DNA from: Terriglobus sp. TAA 43
Lineage (GTDB): Bacteria; Acidobacteriota; Terriglobia; Terriglobales; Acidobacteriaceae
NCBI RefSeq assembly: GCF_000800015.1
Contig: NZ_JUGR01000005.1
Span: forward strand, 1-64,000
Direction: 5' to 3'
DNA: 64,000 nucleotides
Shown here one piece after another: positions 63,977 through 64,000 of this stretch. Position 1 is the first letter of the stretch; each line of letters starts with the position of its first letter. The position numbers and the translations under genes were made by a program. The notes below the pieces were generated by a model. The model saw only the letters and a program-made list of their open reading frames with translations, made no database searches and was not told the DNA's origin.

Positions 63977-64000
63977 ATGTCATCGACTCAGCGATTTCTC
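63977..64000 (+). CDS. start of a gene cut by the window edge
   Basis: ATG with AGGT upstream, reading MSSTQRFL before the sequence ends. Too short to identify. Its place behind a polycysteine leader suggests sulfur or cysteine metabolism, for instance a sulfate-binding protein or cysteine synthase. Confidence 0.45.

Overview
The window reads as chromosomal DNA of a soil-type Acidobacteriota, most likely class Terriglobia (Terriglobus/Granulicella/Edaphobacter relatives). The reasons are two very large Oar-like TonB-dependent receptors with an N-terminal carboxypeptidase-regulatory domain, a CRTAC1/ASPIC-UnbV protein beside a pentaheme cytochrome fused to TPR repeats, the DUF3300-DUF2950 pair, a large secreted PIG-L deacetylase, and many secreted proteins. 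This assignment is inferred from gene content, not from a marker gene. I saw no rRNA, tRNA, CRISPR array or intact mobile element.

Layout. 0-4 kb: a SulP anion transporter, a decayed ferredoxin-NADP reductase relic and an outer-membrane beta-barrel. 4-9.3 kb: cell-envelope genes (DUF3300, DUF2950, OmpA-like, DUF4136). 9.6-15.1 kb: a forward run of DcaP-like porin, periplasmic glutaminase, phosphate-selective-porin-like protein and secreted amidohydrolase. 15.2-21.8 kb: a reverse run of GMC oxidoreductase, unknown protein, catalase-like protein, unknown membrane protein and DyP peroxidase, divergent from a membrane-anchored di-heme cytochrome c (22.0-24.5 kb). This looks like a heme-rich oxidative module. 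24.5-26.6 kb: a two-component system. 26.6-29.0 kb: a Tat-exported alkaline-phosphatase-superfamily protein overlapping an unknown gene.

29.0-40.5 kb is a reverse-strand galactoside-utilisation locus: DUF5597/GH35-like hydrolase, TPR protein, TonB receptor, GH35 beta-galactosidase, sodium:solute symporter and LacI regulator. Three copies of a 14-bp LacI-type operator precede the receptor and the galactosidase. 40.6-45.4 kb: CRTAC1 protein, pentaheme cytochrome-TPR fusion and a small secreted protein. 45.4-49 kb: pantothenate/CoA synthesis, panD divergent from panB-panC-coaBC. 49-56.2 kb, reverse strand: ROK regulator, second TonB receptor, argininosuccinate-lyase-family enzyme and APC permease. 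A perfect 10+10 inverted repeat lies between the ROK gene and the divergent PIG-L gene. 59-63.4 kb: GDPD, sialidase-like protein, AhpD-like protein and a TlpA-like thioredoxin.

The most unusual element is at the right edge. A short ORF encoding MRTLSQLCCCSR starts at or next to the predicted transcription start of a promoter, and several hairpins separate it from the first codons of a gene that leaves the window. This resembles a cysteine-responsive attenuator.
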